From contig CAYXED010000001.1 in the NCBI GenBank assembly GCA_964463965.1, positions 248,001-312,000 of the forward strand: a stretch of 64,000 nucleotides of DNA, read 5' to 3'. Below are positions 6,602-15,329 of the stretch, in pieces; within the stretch, counting starts at the first letter, position 1, and every line of letters starts with the position of its first letter. The translations under genes and the position numbers were made by a program. The DNA comes from UBA2166 sp964463965 (GTDB taxonomy: Bacteria > Nitrospirota > Nitrospiria > Nitrospirales > UBA2166). The notes under the pieces are model-generated. The model was given only the letters and a program-made list of their open reading frames with translations, searched no databases and had not been told where the DNA came from.

Positions 6602-7489
6602 TCAATTTGCAGCAACTGGTGTTGGCTTTGGAAGATATTGTTTATAGCCATGCTCTTTGGCCAAATATTCCTTAGCCTCATCAGTGATGTATTCAGAAAA
6701 TTCATATCGGTCTTTTTCAACATCCTTCGCATCCTGCATCACTTGCTCAGTTGGAATACCATATTCAATATTGCAGGACGTATAAGCCTGGATGTATGTT
6801 GGGCCAACCTCACGGGCAATCAGTACAGCTTTCTTGATCACACTCTCCACCCTCTTAGGGTTGTTGGGAACAACAGCGGCAACATATGCGCAACCCGATA
6901 CTTTTGCCATACCAAGCATATCCATCTTTTCAAACTGCTTCCCCAACGGAGCCATTTTGAGAACCTGCCCCTGGTTGGTCATACCGCTTTCCTGACCACC
7001 AGTATTACCATACACCTCATTATCAAGCATGATCGTAGTAAATTTTTCTTTCCGGAACCAGGAATGCAGAGTCATACCAAAGCCAATGTCAGCCAACCCT
7101 CCATCACCAGCCATAACAACAACATCCTTTGGTTTATCACCAAAGCGCAGCTTCAATCCTCTAGCCAAACCGGAAGCGACAGCATTAGTATCTCCATAGT
7201 TACCATAGACAAATGGAATTGCTGCCTGCGATATGGCAAGTCGCCCGCATCCAGCAGTTCCAACCGTAATGGTGTCCTCAGGCTTAGGAAACGCAATCAA
7301 GGCGAGTCTGATAAATAGTGTCATTGCACACCCGGCACACATCGGATGCTCTTCAAGAATTTCCTTAAACTGGCCCGTCTGGTTAACCTTTGTCTCCTTA
7401 CCAAAGGGACCATGATTGACCATATCCTTGTATTCCTTAGGCATAAAACGCTCAAAACCTGGAGTAAACTTTACATAATCAAGACTCAT
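6602..7489 (-). CDS. porB: 2-oxoacid:ferredoxin oxidoreductase, beta (TPP-binding) subunit
   Basis: 295 residues, the first gene of the operon. It carries CAGCAMT (near residue 51) and AGCGRLA (near 79), cysteines typical of the beta-subunit [4Fe-4S] cluster. The TPP/Mg2+ motif is AGDGGLADIGFGM near residue 127 with DNEVYGNTGGQESG near 156. A further cluster Cys is probably in YTSCNIEYG near residue 233. Together with the ferredoxin subunit this forms the low-potential electron path. The ATG at 7489 is preceded by GGGGAGG. With pyruvate or 2-oxoglutarate as substrate the enzyme can run in the carboxylating direction of the reductive TCA cycle, but direction and substrate are inference. Confidence 0.92.
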   Translation of the reverse strand: MSLDYVKFTPGFERFMPKEYKDMVNHGPFGKETKVNQTGQFKEILEEHPMCAGCAMTLFIRLALIAFPKPEDTITVGTAGCGRLAISQAAIPFVYGNYGDTNAVASGLARGLKLRFGDKPKDVVVMAGDGGLADIGFGMTLHSWFRKEKFTTIMLDNEVYGNTGGQESGMTNQGQVLKMAPLGKQFEKMDMLGMAKVSGCAYVAAVVPNNPKRVESVIKKAVLIAREVGPTYIQAYTSCNIEYGIPTEQVMQDAKDVEKDRYEFSEYITDEAKEYLAKEHGYKQYLPKPTPVAAN

Positions 7490-7596
7490 CTTCTGGCCTC
7501 CCCTGATGAAGTATCTCTCGCGGTCAGCATAAACTGTCTACCAAGCAGAACATGTATACATTTCACACAAAGAACTACCCAACATATTGGTGTCAC

Positions 7597-7624
7597 TGTA
7601 TCAAAGGGGTTCCAAAAGTGTCAA
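7597..7624 (-). promoter_or_regulatory. Candidate promoter of the oxidoreductase operon
   Basis: On the leftward strand a perfect TTGACA (7619-7624) is followed after 16 bases by GATACA (7597-7602), a weak -10. Initiation near 7590 would give a leader of about 100 bases before porB. Within that leader lies the 10-base palindrome ATGTATACAT (7552-7561), a possible operator. The perfect -35 with a poor -10 could indicate activation. Confidence 0.4.
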
Positions 7625-7770
7625 ACTGAATTCGCCCCTATTTACTAGAGAGCAGAAGCCCCAGCAATCTCTCAAAAGCCCTAGGCAAGATTGACTGATT
7701 GTAGGTTTCACCATCACGATAAAGGACTTCCCGTCCCTTGCATTCTCCACTATAATCACCGGGAGGTTTC

Positions 7771-8034
7771 GTGACCACCCAAGATACGAAAGTAGGGAAA
7801 ATAATGATGCCAGCACACCGCCCCCCCAAAAAAGAAGGAATCCATCTACGTCCCCACACAACTGCCACTCAGATTGAGAATAAGGAGTGCCCAAAATTCA
7901 TGAGTCATGGGCCATGTGGAGGGGTACGCACCGGTGGATTCTGTGAGGTATATCCTACAATGATCTGCCCATGGGTCACCATGTATGATGAACTCGAGAA
8001 AATGGGAAAGTTAGAGTGGATGAAACAAGTATGA
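7771..8034 (+). CDS. Methylenetetrahydrofolate reductase C-terminal domain protein (MetV-like zinc protein)
   Basis: 87 residues. The second half has the cysteine pattern of the MTHFR C-terminal (MetV-type) domain: CPKFMSHGPCGGVR near residue 40, GGFCEV near 56 and MICPWV near 65. In acetogens and other bacteria this domain partners with MetF-type reductases in the methyl branch of C1 metabolism. Here it stands alone, with no metF in the window. GTG at 7771 follows GGGAGG (7761-7766); internal ATGs at 7804 and 7807 are alternatives. The stop overlaps the queF start as ATGA, which suggests translational coupling. The family call rests on the Cys motif. The function of the stand-alone form is uncertain. 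Confidence 0.7.
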   Translation: MTTQDTKVGKIMMPAHRPPKKEGIHLRPHTTATQIENKECPKFMSHGPCGGVRTGGFCEVYPTMICPWVTMYDELEKMGKLEWMKQV

Positions 8035-8423
8035 ACCCCTATACGGACGAGCATGCCAAAAGTGGAATTTCCACCCCTCTTCCAGCAATTGAGACATGGG
8101 AAAATCAATTTTCAAAATATGAGATCTCTATTGCAATCCCAGAATATACCTCAATATGCCCCTATACAGGACTTCCTGATTTTGGGACCTTGATAATAAC
8201 GTACACTCCTAACACTCAGTGCATAGAACTGAAGTCATTAAAGAACTATATCCACTCCTATCGCAATCTTGGTATTTTTTATGAAAATGCTGTTAATAGA
8301 ATACTCCAAGACGTCGTTTCAGCCTGTAAACCAATACAAGCCATCGTTAGGGGGGAATTCACAATTCGAGGCGGCATGCGAAGCGTCATTACTGCCGCCT
8401 ACCCGCCACCGAAGCAACCCTGA
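8031..8423 (+). CDS. queF: QueF, 7-cyano-7-deazaguanine (preQ0) reductase
   Basis: 130 residues from the ATG overlapping the previous stop (ATG at 8016 is an alternative adding five residues). QueF reduces preQ0 to preQ1 with NADPH in queuosine biosynthesis. The catalytic Cys lies in SICPYTGLPDFGTL near residue 40. The QueF motif region ELKSLKNYIHSYRN is near residue 64, and FYENAVNRILQDVV follows. The length fits the short unimodular type. It ends five bases before the stop of the convergent Wzz gene, with no terminator between them. Pairing with a folate-type zinc protein is unusual and may be only positional. Confidence 0.92.
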   Translation: MNPYTDEHAKSGISTPLPAIETWENQFSKYEISIAIPEYTSICPYTGLPDFGTLIITYTPNTQCIELKSLKNYIHSYRNLGIFYENAVNRILQDVVSACKPIQAIVRGEFTIRGGMRSVITAAYPPPKQP

Positions 8424-8428
8424 CTAAA

Positions 8429-9655
8429 TTAGGCTGTGGTCGTTTTTGTGGTCGTTTTTTCTGGAAGCGGTGTCATACGCCTAATATAATCCAAAACAAA
8501 CGCAATAAACACCCCAAAACACAGCCCAATAAACCCACCCAGTAACACAATCAACTTAATCCGTGGCTTACTTGGTCCATCAGGTGGAAGAGCAGGATCA
8601 AGCATTTGAACTGTCGGATCATCCTTCACCTCTGATATTTTCGCCTGCTCAAGCTGCGTAGTAAGCATCACATATACCTCTTCCTTAGTACGAACCTCGC
8701 GCTTATGCTGGGTGAACTGAAGTGCAAGAGTAGGGACCTTTACCCATGCGGGATATACACTGTCGGTACGCTGACCCGCTTGACCCGCAGCACCAGTTTC
8801 CACGATATGTAACTTTTCCTGTAATTCATTTAACTCTAACCTTAACTTTACTAGCTCAGGATGCCCCAACCGAAGATAAGCACTTTTTACCTTTAACTCA
8901 AGCTCCTTACGAGTAAGTTGGTCTTGCATTTGACCCGCCTCATTCATTGACCCTGCTACTTGCTCATCAAGAAAAACCGTCATGTTCCTCAGTTGAAAAT
9001 CCTTCAGCTGTTCTTCAGTTTCCCTAAGTTCCTGAGTTGTAAGTGCTAAGCGCTCCTCAACAAAGACCCTATTACGCTTCGCGGCAGTCAGACTCATTGA
9101 TTGATTCATCTCATCCAACCTTATCCCGTAGGCATTGGCCAAATCTGCTGCTAACTGTGGATCCCTGGCTTCCACACTGATGGTTATGATGCCCTCATTT
9201 TGCTCAATCTTCGTCATGCCCTGCAGCCTCCCAGCAGCACCTTGTATTGTTTCAGCATGAAATAAGGAGAGATCAAAGTGTGCAACAATTTTCTCTGACA
9301 TGCTTCGAGATTTCAACAACGCCAAAACCATAGTCTCCGCTTGAGCAGGGGTCCCAACAAGACTTTGGACAAGCTGACTACGATCATCTGCAAGAGAGGA
9401 GAGCCCCCCCATTGTACTTTGCGACGGTGGCATCATCGTTGCTACCGCTAAATAAATTTTTGGTGACATCTTTGCTAAAACTAGCGATGTAAGCATAGTA
9501 GCCACGCATAACCCGAGAATCATCCAACGCCATGTCCAAATAACCCTCCAATAGTCAAGCAAGTTAACATCGTCTTCGTAACTGAGATCACCTTTCATTT
9601 TTGCCGATGCCTTATCAAACTGTTCGTTTGAAGAATCTTCCTCTTTAACAGCCAC
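8429..9655 (-). CDS. Wzz-type polysaccharide chain-length / co-polymerase protein
   Basis: 408 residues with the Wzz topology. The cytoplasmic N-terminus contains DDVNLLDYWRVIWTWRWMI leading into TM1 (about residues 45-65). A large periplasmic region follows, with coiled coils around residues 170-260. TM2 is near the C-terminus (LIVLLGGFIGLCFGVFIAFVLDYIRR) and is preceded by the Pro-rich PALPPDGPSKPRIK typical of the family. There is no C-terminal tyrosine-kinase domain. It regulates chain length of exported polysaccharide and pairs with the Wza-like gene ten bases upstream. The annotated start is GTG at 9655 without a good Shine-Dalgarno; ATG at 9598 is possible. Confidence 0.85.
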   Translation of the reverse strand: MAVKEEDSSNEQFDKASAKMKGDLSYEDDVNLLDYWRVIWTWRWMILGLCVATMLTSLVLAKMSPKIYLAVATMMPPSQSTMGGLSSLADDRSQLVQSLVGTPAQAETMVLALLKSRSMSEKIVAHFDLSLFHAETIQGAAGRLQGMTKIEQNEGIITISVEARDPQLAADLANAYGIRLDEMNQSMSLTAAKRNRVFVEERLALTTQELRETEEQLKDFQLRNMTVFLDEQVAGSMNEAGQMQDQLTRKELELKVKSAYLRLGHPELVKLRLELNELQEKLHIVETGAAGQAGQRTDSVYPAWVKVPTLALQFTQHKREVRTKEEVYVMLTTQLEQAKISEVKDDPTVQMLDPALPPDGPSKPRIKLIVLLGGFIGLCFGVFIAFVLDYIRRMTPLPEKTTTKTTTA

Positions 9656-9664
9656 AGCTACTCA

Positions 9665-12160
9665 CTAGAATAATAAGAAGATAGCACTGATACCAATAGC
9701 AGCATTCCCAATAATACTCAGAATTGACGACCAAAAAGGTAAAGGCTGAATTCTTGCTTCAATTCTTGGTGGAACAATGATTGCGTCTCCCGGCTCAAGC
9801 ATATAACGCTTAATCGAACCCGAAACAGACCCTCCATCTGCTCTTAGAATATACATCTCTGTAGTATTAGCATCTGCCGTGAAACCACCAGCCCTCTTAA
9901 TGTAGTACGGAACTAATTCGCCATCACTATTATGCAATATGGCAGTGGGGTTTCTGACACTTCCTAAAACAGCAACTGAGACAGGCCGTTGAGGGACATG
10001 AAATGAGTCTCCATCTTGAAGAGGAATATCATCAACAGTTCCTTCAAGTAATTCTGGATCATCTCCAATATTTACAACCAATCGCCCCAATTGGACTTGT
10101 GCTTGAGCCTCTTGAAGCACTATCTGCTCCCCCATTACTGCCTGATCAGTAGATGCTGCAGATCCCTCAGCTGCAATACCTGTAGCAACCGCACCAGCAG
10201 CTAACGCTGACTGCTCAACAGCCATACGCTGAGTCTGAATACTCGCCATCCGCTCCATCTGTTCTTGTTGACGCTCTTCAATAGCCTCTCGCAAAAACAC
10301 TCCAGCTTTAGGGTACGCTTCAATCGTGAACCCCCCAGCTCTCCGAATTACAGAACTCAGCATTTCACCAGGCTCTATAGTATAGTTTCCTGGACGAACA
10401 AACTCTCCCCCCATAGACACCCTATCTGCCTCTCGAAATGCAGAATATAGGACAATTCTGTCCTCAGGGCGTAACCGAGTATCCTGAGAACGGTCATTGT
10501 CAAAGAGTAGTCGTGGGACAAATGGAAGGACCTCGTGCTGAAGCGTTTCCACATCAGTCCGAATCACTTCACCACGATCTAAATTGGTTTCAGGAACGAT
10601 TTCATCAACCGTAAGAAGTTCACTCAGGCGCATTCCTGGCTTTAATTCATATGTACCAGGATGCCTTGCAAAACCTTCAATTGTGACTGACTCGTACGTT
10701 CGTGAATAAATAGGCGAAACCTTTACAAAATCCCCATCTTGAAGTAACAAATCTTGAGAACGATCTCTCTTTTCACTAGTCAGCGTGGTTAAATCAAGAT
10801 CGAGGAGGATTTTTTCTCGATGATTTTTTATACGCTCTACTTGTACTCGTTTCAAATATGCGGTTGGAGCAACACCTCCAGCTAAGTCCAAGACAGAAGA
10901 AACCCGAAGTGGTTCACGAAGTTCATAGATTGCCGGACGTTTAACATATCCTGCAACACCAACAACCGGGCCAATAGGTGGAACAAAAATTGTATCTCCC
11001 GATCTCAACTGACTGTCATTTCGACTAGAGCCCCATAACAGATAATCATATAAATCAACAACCTTTAAAAGTTTATCGGCTCTGAGAAGCTTTACTTTAC
11101 GCATAGACCCACTTTTCGTAGGTCCTCCAGCGGCATACAATGCATTAGTGACAGTAGAAAGCCCGCTTAGCGAATATCCTCCTGGCTGTATCACATCTCC
11201 TACTACATAAACCTTTATCGTTCTCAAATTACCAACAGTAATGTCTACCTCAAACTCTTTGTAGTATTCTCCTATACGCCTTTGTATAAGAGCTTTTGCA
11301 TCTTTAAAGGTCATACCCCATATAGAGATTGTGCCAACGCTCGGGATAAATACTTTACCTTCCCGATCAACAACAAGCCCCATCTCACCATCAACAAGTC
11401 CCCATATCTTTACATGCAAAGTATCATCTGGGCCCATGATGTAATCCGGACCAACTGGAACATCGAGAACCGGGGCAAACGTTGACGCCGGCGACCCAAA
11501 AATATCATATCCAAACTGCTGTAATATCCTTGAGATCTCTGGTTGAACTTCCGTTTGAGCAAATGCCGCCTCAATAGGCGAAAGAGCGGCCGCTAGGGGA
11601 GTCATATCCTCCGCAATCTGTTTTGCAACTAACGCTCTTTGCCTCGCCAAGGAAAAATTTCTACCATCAACAGCAGTTTGTGCCTCACGAATGGCTTTTT
11701 CAGAATCACGAAAAGATTTTGTAAATGCTACAGATGGATCCATCTCTTTTGCTTGTGTAAGTGTTCGTTCCGCGTCTTCAATGGCGCGCTCTGCAGAGAA
11801 ACGATCAACCTCTTTTATGCTACTGTCTTCAAACGCACCCTCATTTACCGGCATATCACCATTTTCCAAAGGCATTGTGGATGATTGGCCCAAAGATCCA
11901 CCAGCAGGTTGTTGGCTTTGGCCCCGACTTGATCGGACTCCCTCACCACGTGGGGATCTACCTTGCCCCCCAGTATTGCCTCCAGAAGGCCCAATACTAA
12001 AAAGCGAACCCGCCCCTGCAATACTACCACCTCCTCCTGAGATTTGTCCGTAAGCTATAGGAGTGGAGAAGGCAACAGCAAGCCCTAAAAACGCAATGTG
12101 ATAAAAAACAATTACCTTGATCAACTGGACCATTCCCTTTACCAACGTCACTCGCAGCAT
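9665..12160 (-). CDS. Polysaccharide export protein with multiple SLBB domains (Wza-like)
   Basis: 831 residues. A signal peptide (AFLGLAVAFSTPIAYGQ) has no lipobox Cys. A Gly/Ser/Gln-rich stretch and an alpha-helical segment (about residues 115-195) follow. The poly-export domain is near residue 240 (YIMGPDDTLHVKIWG). SLBB-type repeats are recognisable by VVGDVIQPGGYSL, VAGYVKRPAIYEL, IEGFARHPGTYEL, MGGEFVRPGNYTI and VLGSVRNPTAIL. A final hydrophobic helix ends the protein (ILSIIGNAAIGISAIFLLF). Such proteins form the outer-membrane/periplasmic channel for capsule or exopolysaccharide. The protein is about twice the length of E. coli Wza. The start may be Met10 (12133), which gives a tidier signal peptide. 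Confidence 0.88.
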   Translation of the reverse strand: MLRVTLVKGMVQLIKVIVFYHIAFLGLAVAFSTPIAYGQISGGGGSIAGAGSLFSIGPSGGNTGGQGRSPRGEGVRSSRGQSQQPAGGSLGQSSTMPLENGDMPVNEGAFEDSSIKEVDRFSAERAIEDAERTLTQAKEMDPSVAFTKSFRDSEKAIREAQTAVDGRNFSLARQRALVAKQIAEDMTPLAAALSPIEAAFAQTEVQPEISRILQQFGYDIFGSPASTFAPVLDVPVGPDYIMGPDDTLHVKIWGLVDGEMGLVVDREGKVFIPSVGTISIWGMTFKDAKALIQRRIGEYYKEFEVDITVGNLRTIKVYVVGDVIQPGGYSLSGLSTVTNALYAAGGPTKSGSMRKVKLLRADKLLKVVDLYDYLLWGSSRNDSQLRSGDTIFVPPIGPVVGVAGYVKRPAIYELREPLRVSSVLDLAGGVAPTAYLKRVQVERIKNHREKILLDLDLTTLTSEKRDRSQDLLLQDGDFVKVSPIYSRTYESVTIEGFARHPGTYELKPGMRLSELLTVDEIVPETNLDRGEVIRTDVETLQHEVLPFVPRLLFDNDRSQDTRLRPEDRIVLYSAFREADRVSMGGEFVRPGNYTIEPGEMLSSVIRRAGGFTIEAYPKAGVFLREAIEERQQEQMERMASIQTQRMAVEQSALAAGAVATGIAAEGSAASTDQAVMGEQIVLQEAQAQVQLGRLVVNIGDDPELLEGTVDDIPLQDGDSFHVPQRPVSVAVLGSVRNPTAILHNSDGELVPYYIKRAGGFTADANTTEMYILRADGGSVSGSIKRYMLEPGDAIIVPPRIEARIQPLPFWSSILSIIGNAAIGISAIFLLF

Positions 12161-12185
12161 AACTTTATATCATCAGGCGTATCCA

Positions 12186-12977
12186 CTACATTGCCTTCCT
12201 AAGACTCCGAACAAAATCTCCAACAGCATCTACAACAACTGCTTTTTCTTGCGCCTGAGCAATAATCTTCACCAACGCACTGCCAACAATCACCCCATCA
12301 GCAAACTTTGATATTTCTGAAGCCTCTGATGCTTGTGAAACCCCAAATCCTACGGCAACAGGTAGCCGTGAAAAATTACGTATTTCTTCAACTTTTCCAG
12401 AAATATCGGGAACCTGAGTCAGTCTTGCACCAGTTACCCCAGTAAGAGAAACGTAATAGAGAAACCCTTGAGAAACTTTCGCAACTTTTCGAAGACGCGT
12501 AGCCGTACTTGTAGGAGCAAGAAGCAAAATTACATCTATGCCTTTCGCCCTCGCAATCCTCCTAAAACGCTCCCCTTCTTCAACAGGAAGGTCTGGAATA
12601 ATAACACCATCAACCCCAACTTCTACAGCAATACGGCAAAACAGATCCTTGCCAAATGCAAGAATTGAGTTAAAGTAACACATCAGAACCAAGGGAACCT
12701 TCGTCTGAGCACGCAGAGTTTTTACAAGCTCAAAAATACCCTTAAGCGTAGTCCCGGAATCTAAGGATCGCTGAGCTGCACCCTGGATAACAGGCCCATC
12801 GGCAATTGGATCAGAAAATGGCACCCCAAGCTCTATGATATCTGCCCCTGCACGCTCAATTTCCAAAACAAGGGCCTCTGTCATTTCCAAAGAGGGATCC
12901 CCTGCCATAAGATATGGAATAAGGGCCTTCTTTTTGTCCTTTCGAAGCCGAGAAAATGTTGAAGAAATTCTCCCCAT
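12186..12977 (-). CDS. trpA: Tryptophan synthase alpha chain
   Basis: 263 residues from ATG 12977, preceded by AAGGGA. This start is chosen because it places the catalytic Glu at 49 (ADIIELGVPFSDPIADG) and the catalytic Asp at 60, the positions known for enteric TrpA. TrpA cleaves indole-3-glycerol phosphate to indole and glyceraldehyde 3-phosphate, passing indole to TrpB. Phosphate-binding motifs GVTGAR and VGFGVS near the C-terminus are present. It is the third gene of trpF-trpB-trpA, with 7 bases between the trpB stop and this start. The upstream genes of the pathway (trpE, D, C) are not in the window. Confidence 0.95.
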   Translation of the reverse strand: MGRISSTFSRLRKDKKKALIPYLMAGDPSLEMTEALVLEIERAGADIIELGVPFSDPIADGPVIQGAAQRSLDSGTTLKGIFELVKTLRAQTKVPLVLMCYFNSILAFGKDLFCRIAVEVGVDGVIIPDLPVEEGERFRRIARAKGIDVILLLAPTSTATRLRKVAKVSQGFLYYVSLTGVTGARLTQVPDISGKVEEIRNFSRLPVAVGFGVSQASEASEISKFADGVIVGSALVKIIAQAQEKAVVVDAVGDFVRSLRKAM

Positions 12978-12984
12978 AAGTCCC

Positions 12985-14175
12985 TTAGAACTGACCGCCA
13001 CGCAATTGTGCCACATGGTGAACATCCTTGTCACCACGCCCCGAAAGGTTTACTACAATCACTTTCTCTTTGGCCAAAGTAGGAGCAAGCTTAACTACTT
13101 CGGCAATCGCATGCGAACTTTCAAGCGCCGGCATAATCCCTTCAATTCGTGTGAGTAATTCAAACGCAGATAACGCTTCATCATCCGTTGCTGATGTATA
13201 ACTAATACGCTTCAGATCGTGATAGTAGCTATGTTCTGGACCAACAGCAGCATAATCCAGTCCCGCAGAAACAGAATGAGTTAACCTAATTTGCCCATCT
13301 TCGTCTTGAACCAAATATGTCATAGTCCCATGAAGAACACCCACCTCTCCTCCAGTAAATCGAATAGCGTGCTTGCCGCTGGAAAGTCCAAAACCGCCAG
13401 CTTCAACTCCTATCATTTCAACATCGTCTCGAATAAATGCAGAAAATAAACCTAAGGCGTTACTCCCTCCGCCGACACAGGCTACCAACACATCAGGCAA
13501 CACTCCTTCACATTTAATGATCTGACGTTTTGCTTCAATTCCAATCACCGAATGAAAATCTCGCACAATCATAGGGTATGGATGAGGACCAAGCACAGAC
13601 CCAAGAATATAATGTGTACTTTCAACATTTGTCGTCCAATCACGAAGCGCTTCACTAATTGCATCCTTAAGTGTACGACTTCCAGTATTGACCCCACACA
13701 CTTTAGCTCCTAGCGACCGCATTCTAAAAACATTCAGCTCTTGTCGCTCCATGTCCTCTGTGCCCATATAAACATCACACTCAAGGCCAAACATCGCCGC
13801 AACAGTTGCAACAGCAACGCCATGTTGTCCAGCACCAGTTTCTGCAATAACACGAGGCTTCCCCATCCGCTTAGTTAGTAAAGCCTGTCCAAGGGTGTTA
13901 TTAATCTTATGCGCACCAGTGTGACAAAGATCTTCCCGTTTGAGATAAATTTTTGCACCTCCAAGATGAGAAGTAAGCCGTTTAGCAAAATATAATGGTG
14001 TGGGACGTCCAACATACTGATTCAGATATGATCGGAGAGTGTCTTGGAAAACGCGATCCCGTTTTGCATCTGCATAAGTCTCTTCAAGTTGCACGAGAGC
14101 GGGAATTAATGTTTCAGGCACATAGCGCCCACCATACACTCCAAAACGCCCCTTCTTATCTGGAACCCGCTTCAC
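12985..14175 (-). CDS. trpB: Tryptophan synthase beta chain
   Basis: 396 residues, the normal TrpB length. The PLP lysine lies in HTGAHKINNTLGQ at residue 90. The phosphate-cradling GGGSNALG is near residue 236, and the catalytic Glu region AETGAGQHGVA is near 112. TrpB condenses indole with serine. It begins MKRVPDKKGRFGVYGGRYVPE, matching TrpB1-type enzymes, and its first codon overlaps the trpF stop by four bases (ATGA), indicating coupling. All expected catalytic residues are present. Confidence 0.96.
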   Translation of the reverse strand: MKRVPDKKGRFGVYGGRYVPETLIPALVQLEETYADAKRDRVFQDTLRSYLNQYVGRPTPLYFAKRLTSHLGGAKIYLKREDLCHTGAHKINNTLGQALLTKRMGKPRVIAETGAGQHGVAVATVAAMFGLECDVYMGTEDMERQELNVFRMRSLGAKVCGVNTGSRTLKDAISEALRDWTTNVESTHYILGSVLGPHPYPMIVRDFHSVIGIEAKRQIIKCEGVLPDVLVACVGGGSNALGLFSAFIRDDVEMIGVEAGGFGLSSGKHAIRFTGGEVGVLHGTMTYLVQDEDGQIRLTHSVSAGLDYAAVGPEHSYYHDLKRISYTSATDDEALSAFELLTRIEGIMPALESSHAIAEVVKLAPTLAKEKVIVVNLSGRGDKDVHHVAQLRGGQF

Positions 14176-14789
14176 CTGATATCTCTTCGTGCTTCCACAA
14201 TAAAACTACGGACCTTGTCAGGATCTTTTTTCCCCGGAGTACTCTCAACTCCACTACTTACATCAACGCCAAATGGCTGAACCTGAGAAACAGCTTCCCC
14301 AACATTAACAGGTGTGAGCCCGCCAGCAAGAATCACACATCCATACTGCGTTGCTTCCTGCGCAAGCCTCCAGTCAAGTCTTTCTCCGGTACCACCCCAC
14401 ATGCCATCAACATACGCATCAAGAACAAAACCTTTTACAGTGTAGTTTTTAATAGCAATAACATCCTTACGATCACGCACCCTAATCGCTTTTAACACAG
14501 GTCGACTTAAACCAATACAATCACTGGGAGACTCATCTCCATGTAATTGAACGAGCGATAACTGAGCCTTCTCAACAGTAGACTGGATGACCTCTTTATC
14601 TTCATTAACAAACACGCCAACAGTTGCAATAAATGGAGGAAGCTGTTCAACAATATTACGTGCGGCCTCTGGAGTAAGATACCGAGGACTTTTGCGATAA
14701 AAAATAAACCCCAATGCATCCGCTCCTGCATTGACTGCAAGAAGTGCATCATTCACATTGGTAATGCCACAAATTTTTATTTTTAACAT
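14172..14789 (-). CDS. trpF: Phosphoribosylanthranilate isomerase
   Basis: 205 residues of the TIM-barrel TrpF family, which isomerises phosphoribosylanthranilate to the carboxyphenylamino deoxyribulose phosphate. The catalytic Cys is in IKICGITN at residue 7. The motifs GADALGFIFYRKSPRYL, VQLHGDESP, and the phosphate-binding LAGGLTPVNV and GVDVSSGVES are all present, the last containing the catalytic Asp. It overlaps trpB by four bases downstream and the lipoprotein gene by seven bases upstream. Confidence 0.95.
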   Translation of the reverse strand: MLKIKICGITNVNDALLAVNAGADALGFIFYRKSPRYLTPEAARNIVEQLPPFIATVGVFVNEDKEVIQSTVEKAQLSLVQLHGDESPSDCIGLSRPVLKAIRVRDRKDVIAIKNYTVKGFVLDAYVDGMWGGTGERLDWRLAQEATQYGCVILAGGLTPVNVGEAVSQVQPFGVDVSSGVESTPGKKDPDKVRSFIVEARRDIR

Positions 14790-15118
14790 CCTGAATATTT
14801 ATACGAGGTGAGTTTTTCTTCCTCATTAAATTTTAAAGTAATTTTACACGTCAAGGGATCAAAGTTTCCAAAAAGATACCGTGTACCTCCAGCAATGCGT
14901 GTATAAGTCCAGATTTGCCCCCCAAGCCAACGAGGAGATTTCGATGCAGGGGCACCCCACTCTTTTTCAAACCAAGCTTGTGTTTCACCACGGACTTTTG
15001 CTGGTTCCAGTGACGTCTCCAGAAAATGGTTTGTTCCCATACACGAGGCAAAGAAAAGGCACAAAACCAAAAAAGCCCCAATAGTTTTTCTATATACAGC
15101 ACCAAATCTACCCAGCAT
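14783..15118 (-). CDS. Small lipoprotein, unknown function
   Basis: 111 residues from ATG 15118, chosen because GGAG lies nine bases upstream; an ATG at 15133 is also open. A signal peptide ends in the lipobox FFASC, giving a mature lipidated Cys. The mature part contains QAWFEKEWGAPASKSPRWLGGQIWTYTR and ends KLTSYKYSGC. The overall pattern (short, WG-x-P then W-x-Y and a beta-strand end) recalls the SmpA/OmlA (BamE-like) fold, but I do not assign it. It overlaps the start of trpF, so it appears to head the trp gene string. That is probably a positional rather than a functional link. Confidence 0.6.
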   Translation of the reverse strand: MLGRFGAVYRKTIGAFLVLCLFFASCMGTNHFLETSLEPAKVRGETQAWFEKEWGAPASKSPRWLGGQIWTYTRIAGGTRYLFGNFDPLTCKITLKFNEEEKLTSYKYSGC

Positions 15119-15329
15119 CACTAGATTCTCCATACATGTTTACAGTATACCATGGGCCTAGTCATCCACACTCTAGGCAAAACCACGCCATACACCCATG
15201 CTAGATTATCAAACACATGCGGATAAAACAGTTTTTGAATGAGAAATCACCTATCTCGGCAGAAAAACTTCCGAGAACTAATTAGGCAATCTTAGTAAAG
15301 TTTTAAGCTCAAAGGTAAATTAGAATTGA

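Noticed and set aside
5942..7318. 458-codon open frame on the + strand
   Set aside because: It is antisense to the conserved gamma and beta subunit genes on the other strand; its own translation shows no protein-like pattern.
7601..7894. 97-codon open frame on the - strand opposite the MetV-like gene
   Set aside because: Antisense to a coding region with clear Cys motifs; no recognisable protein features.
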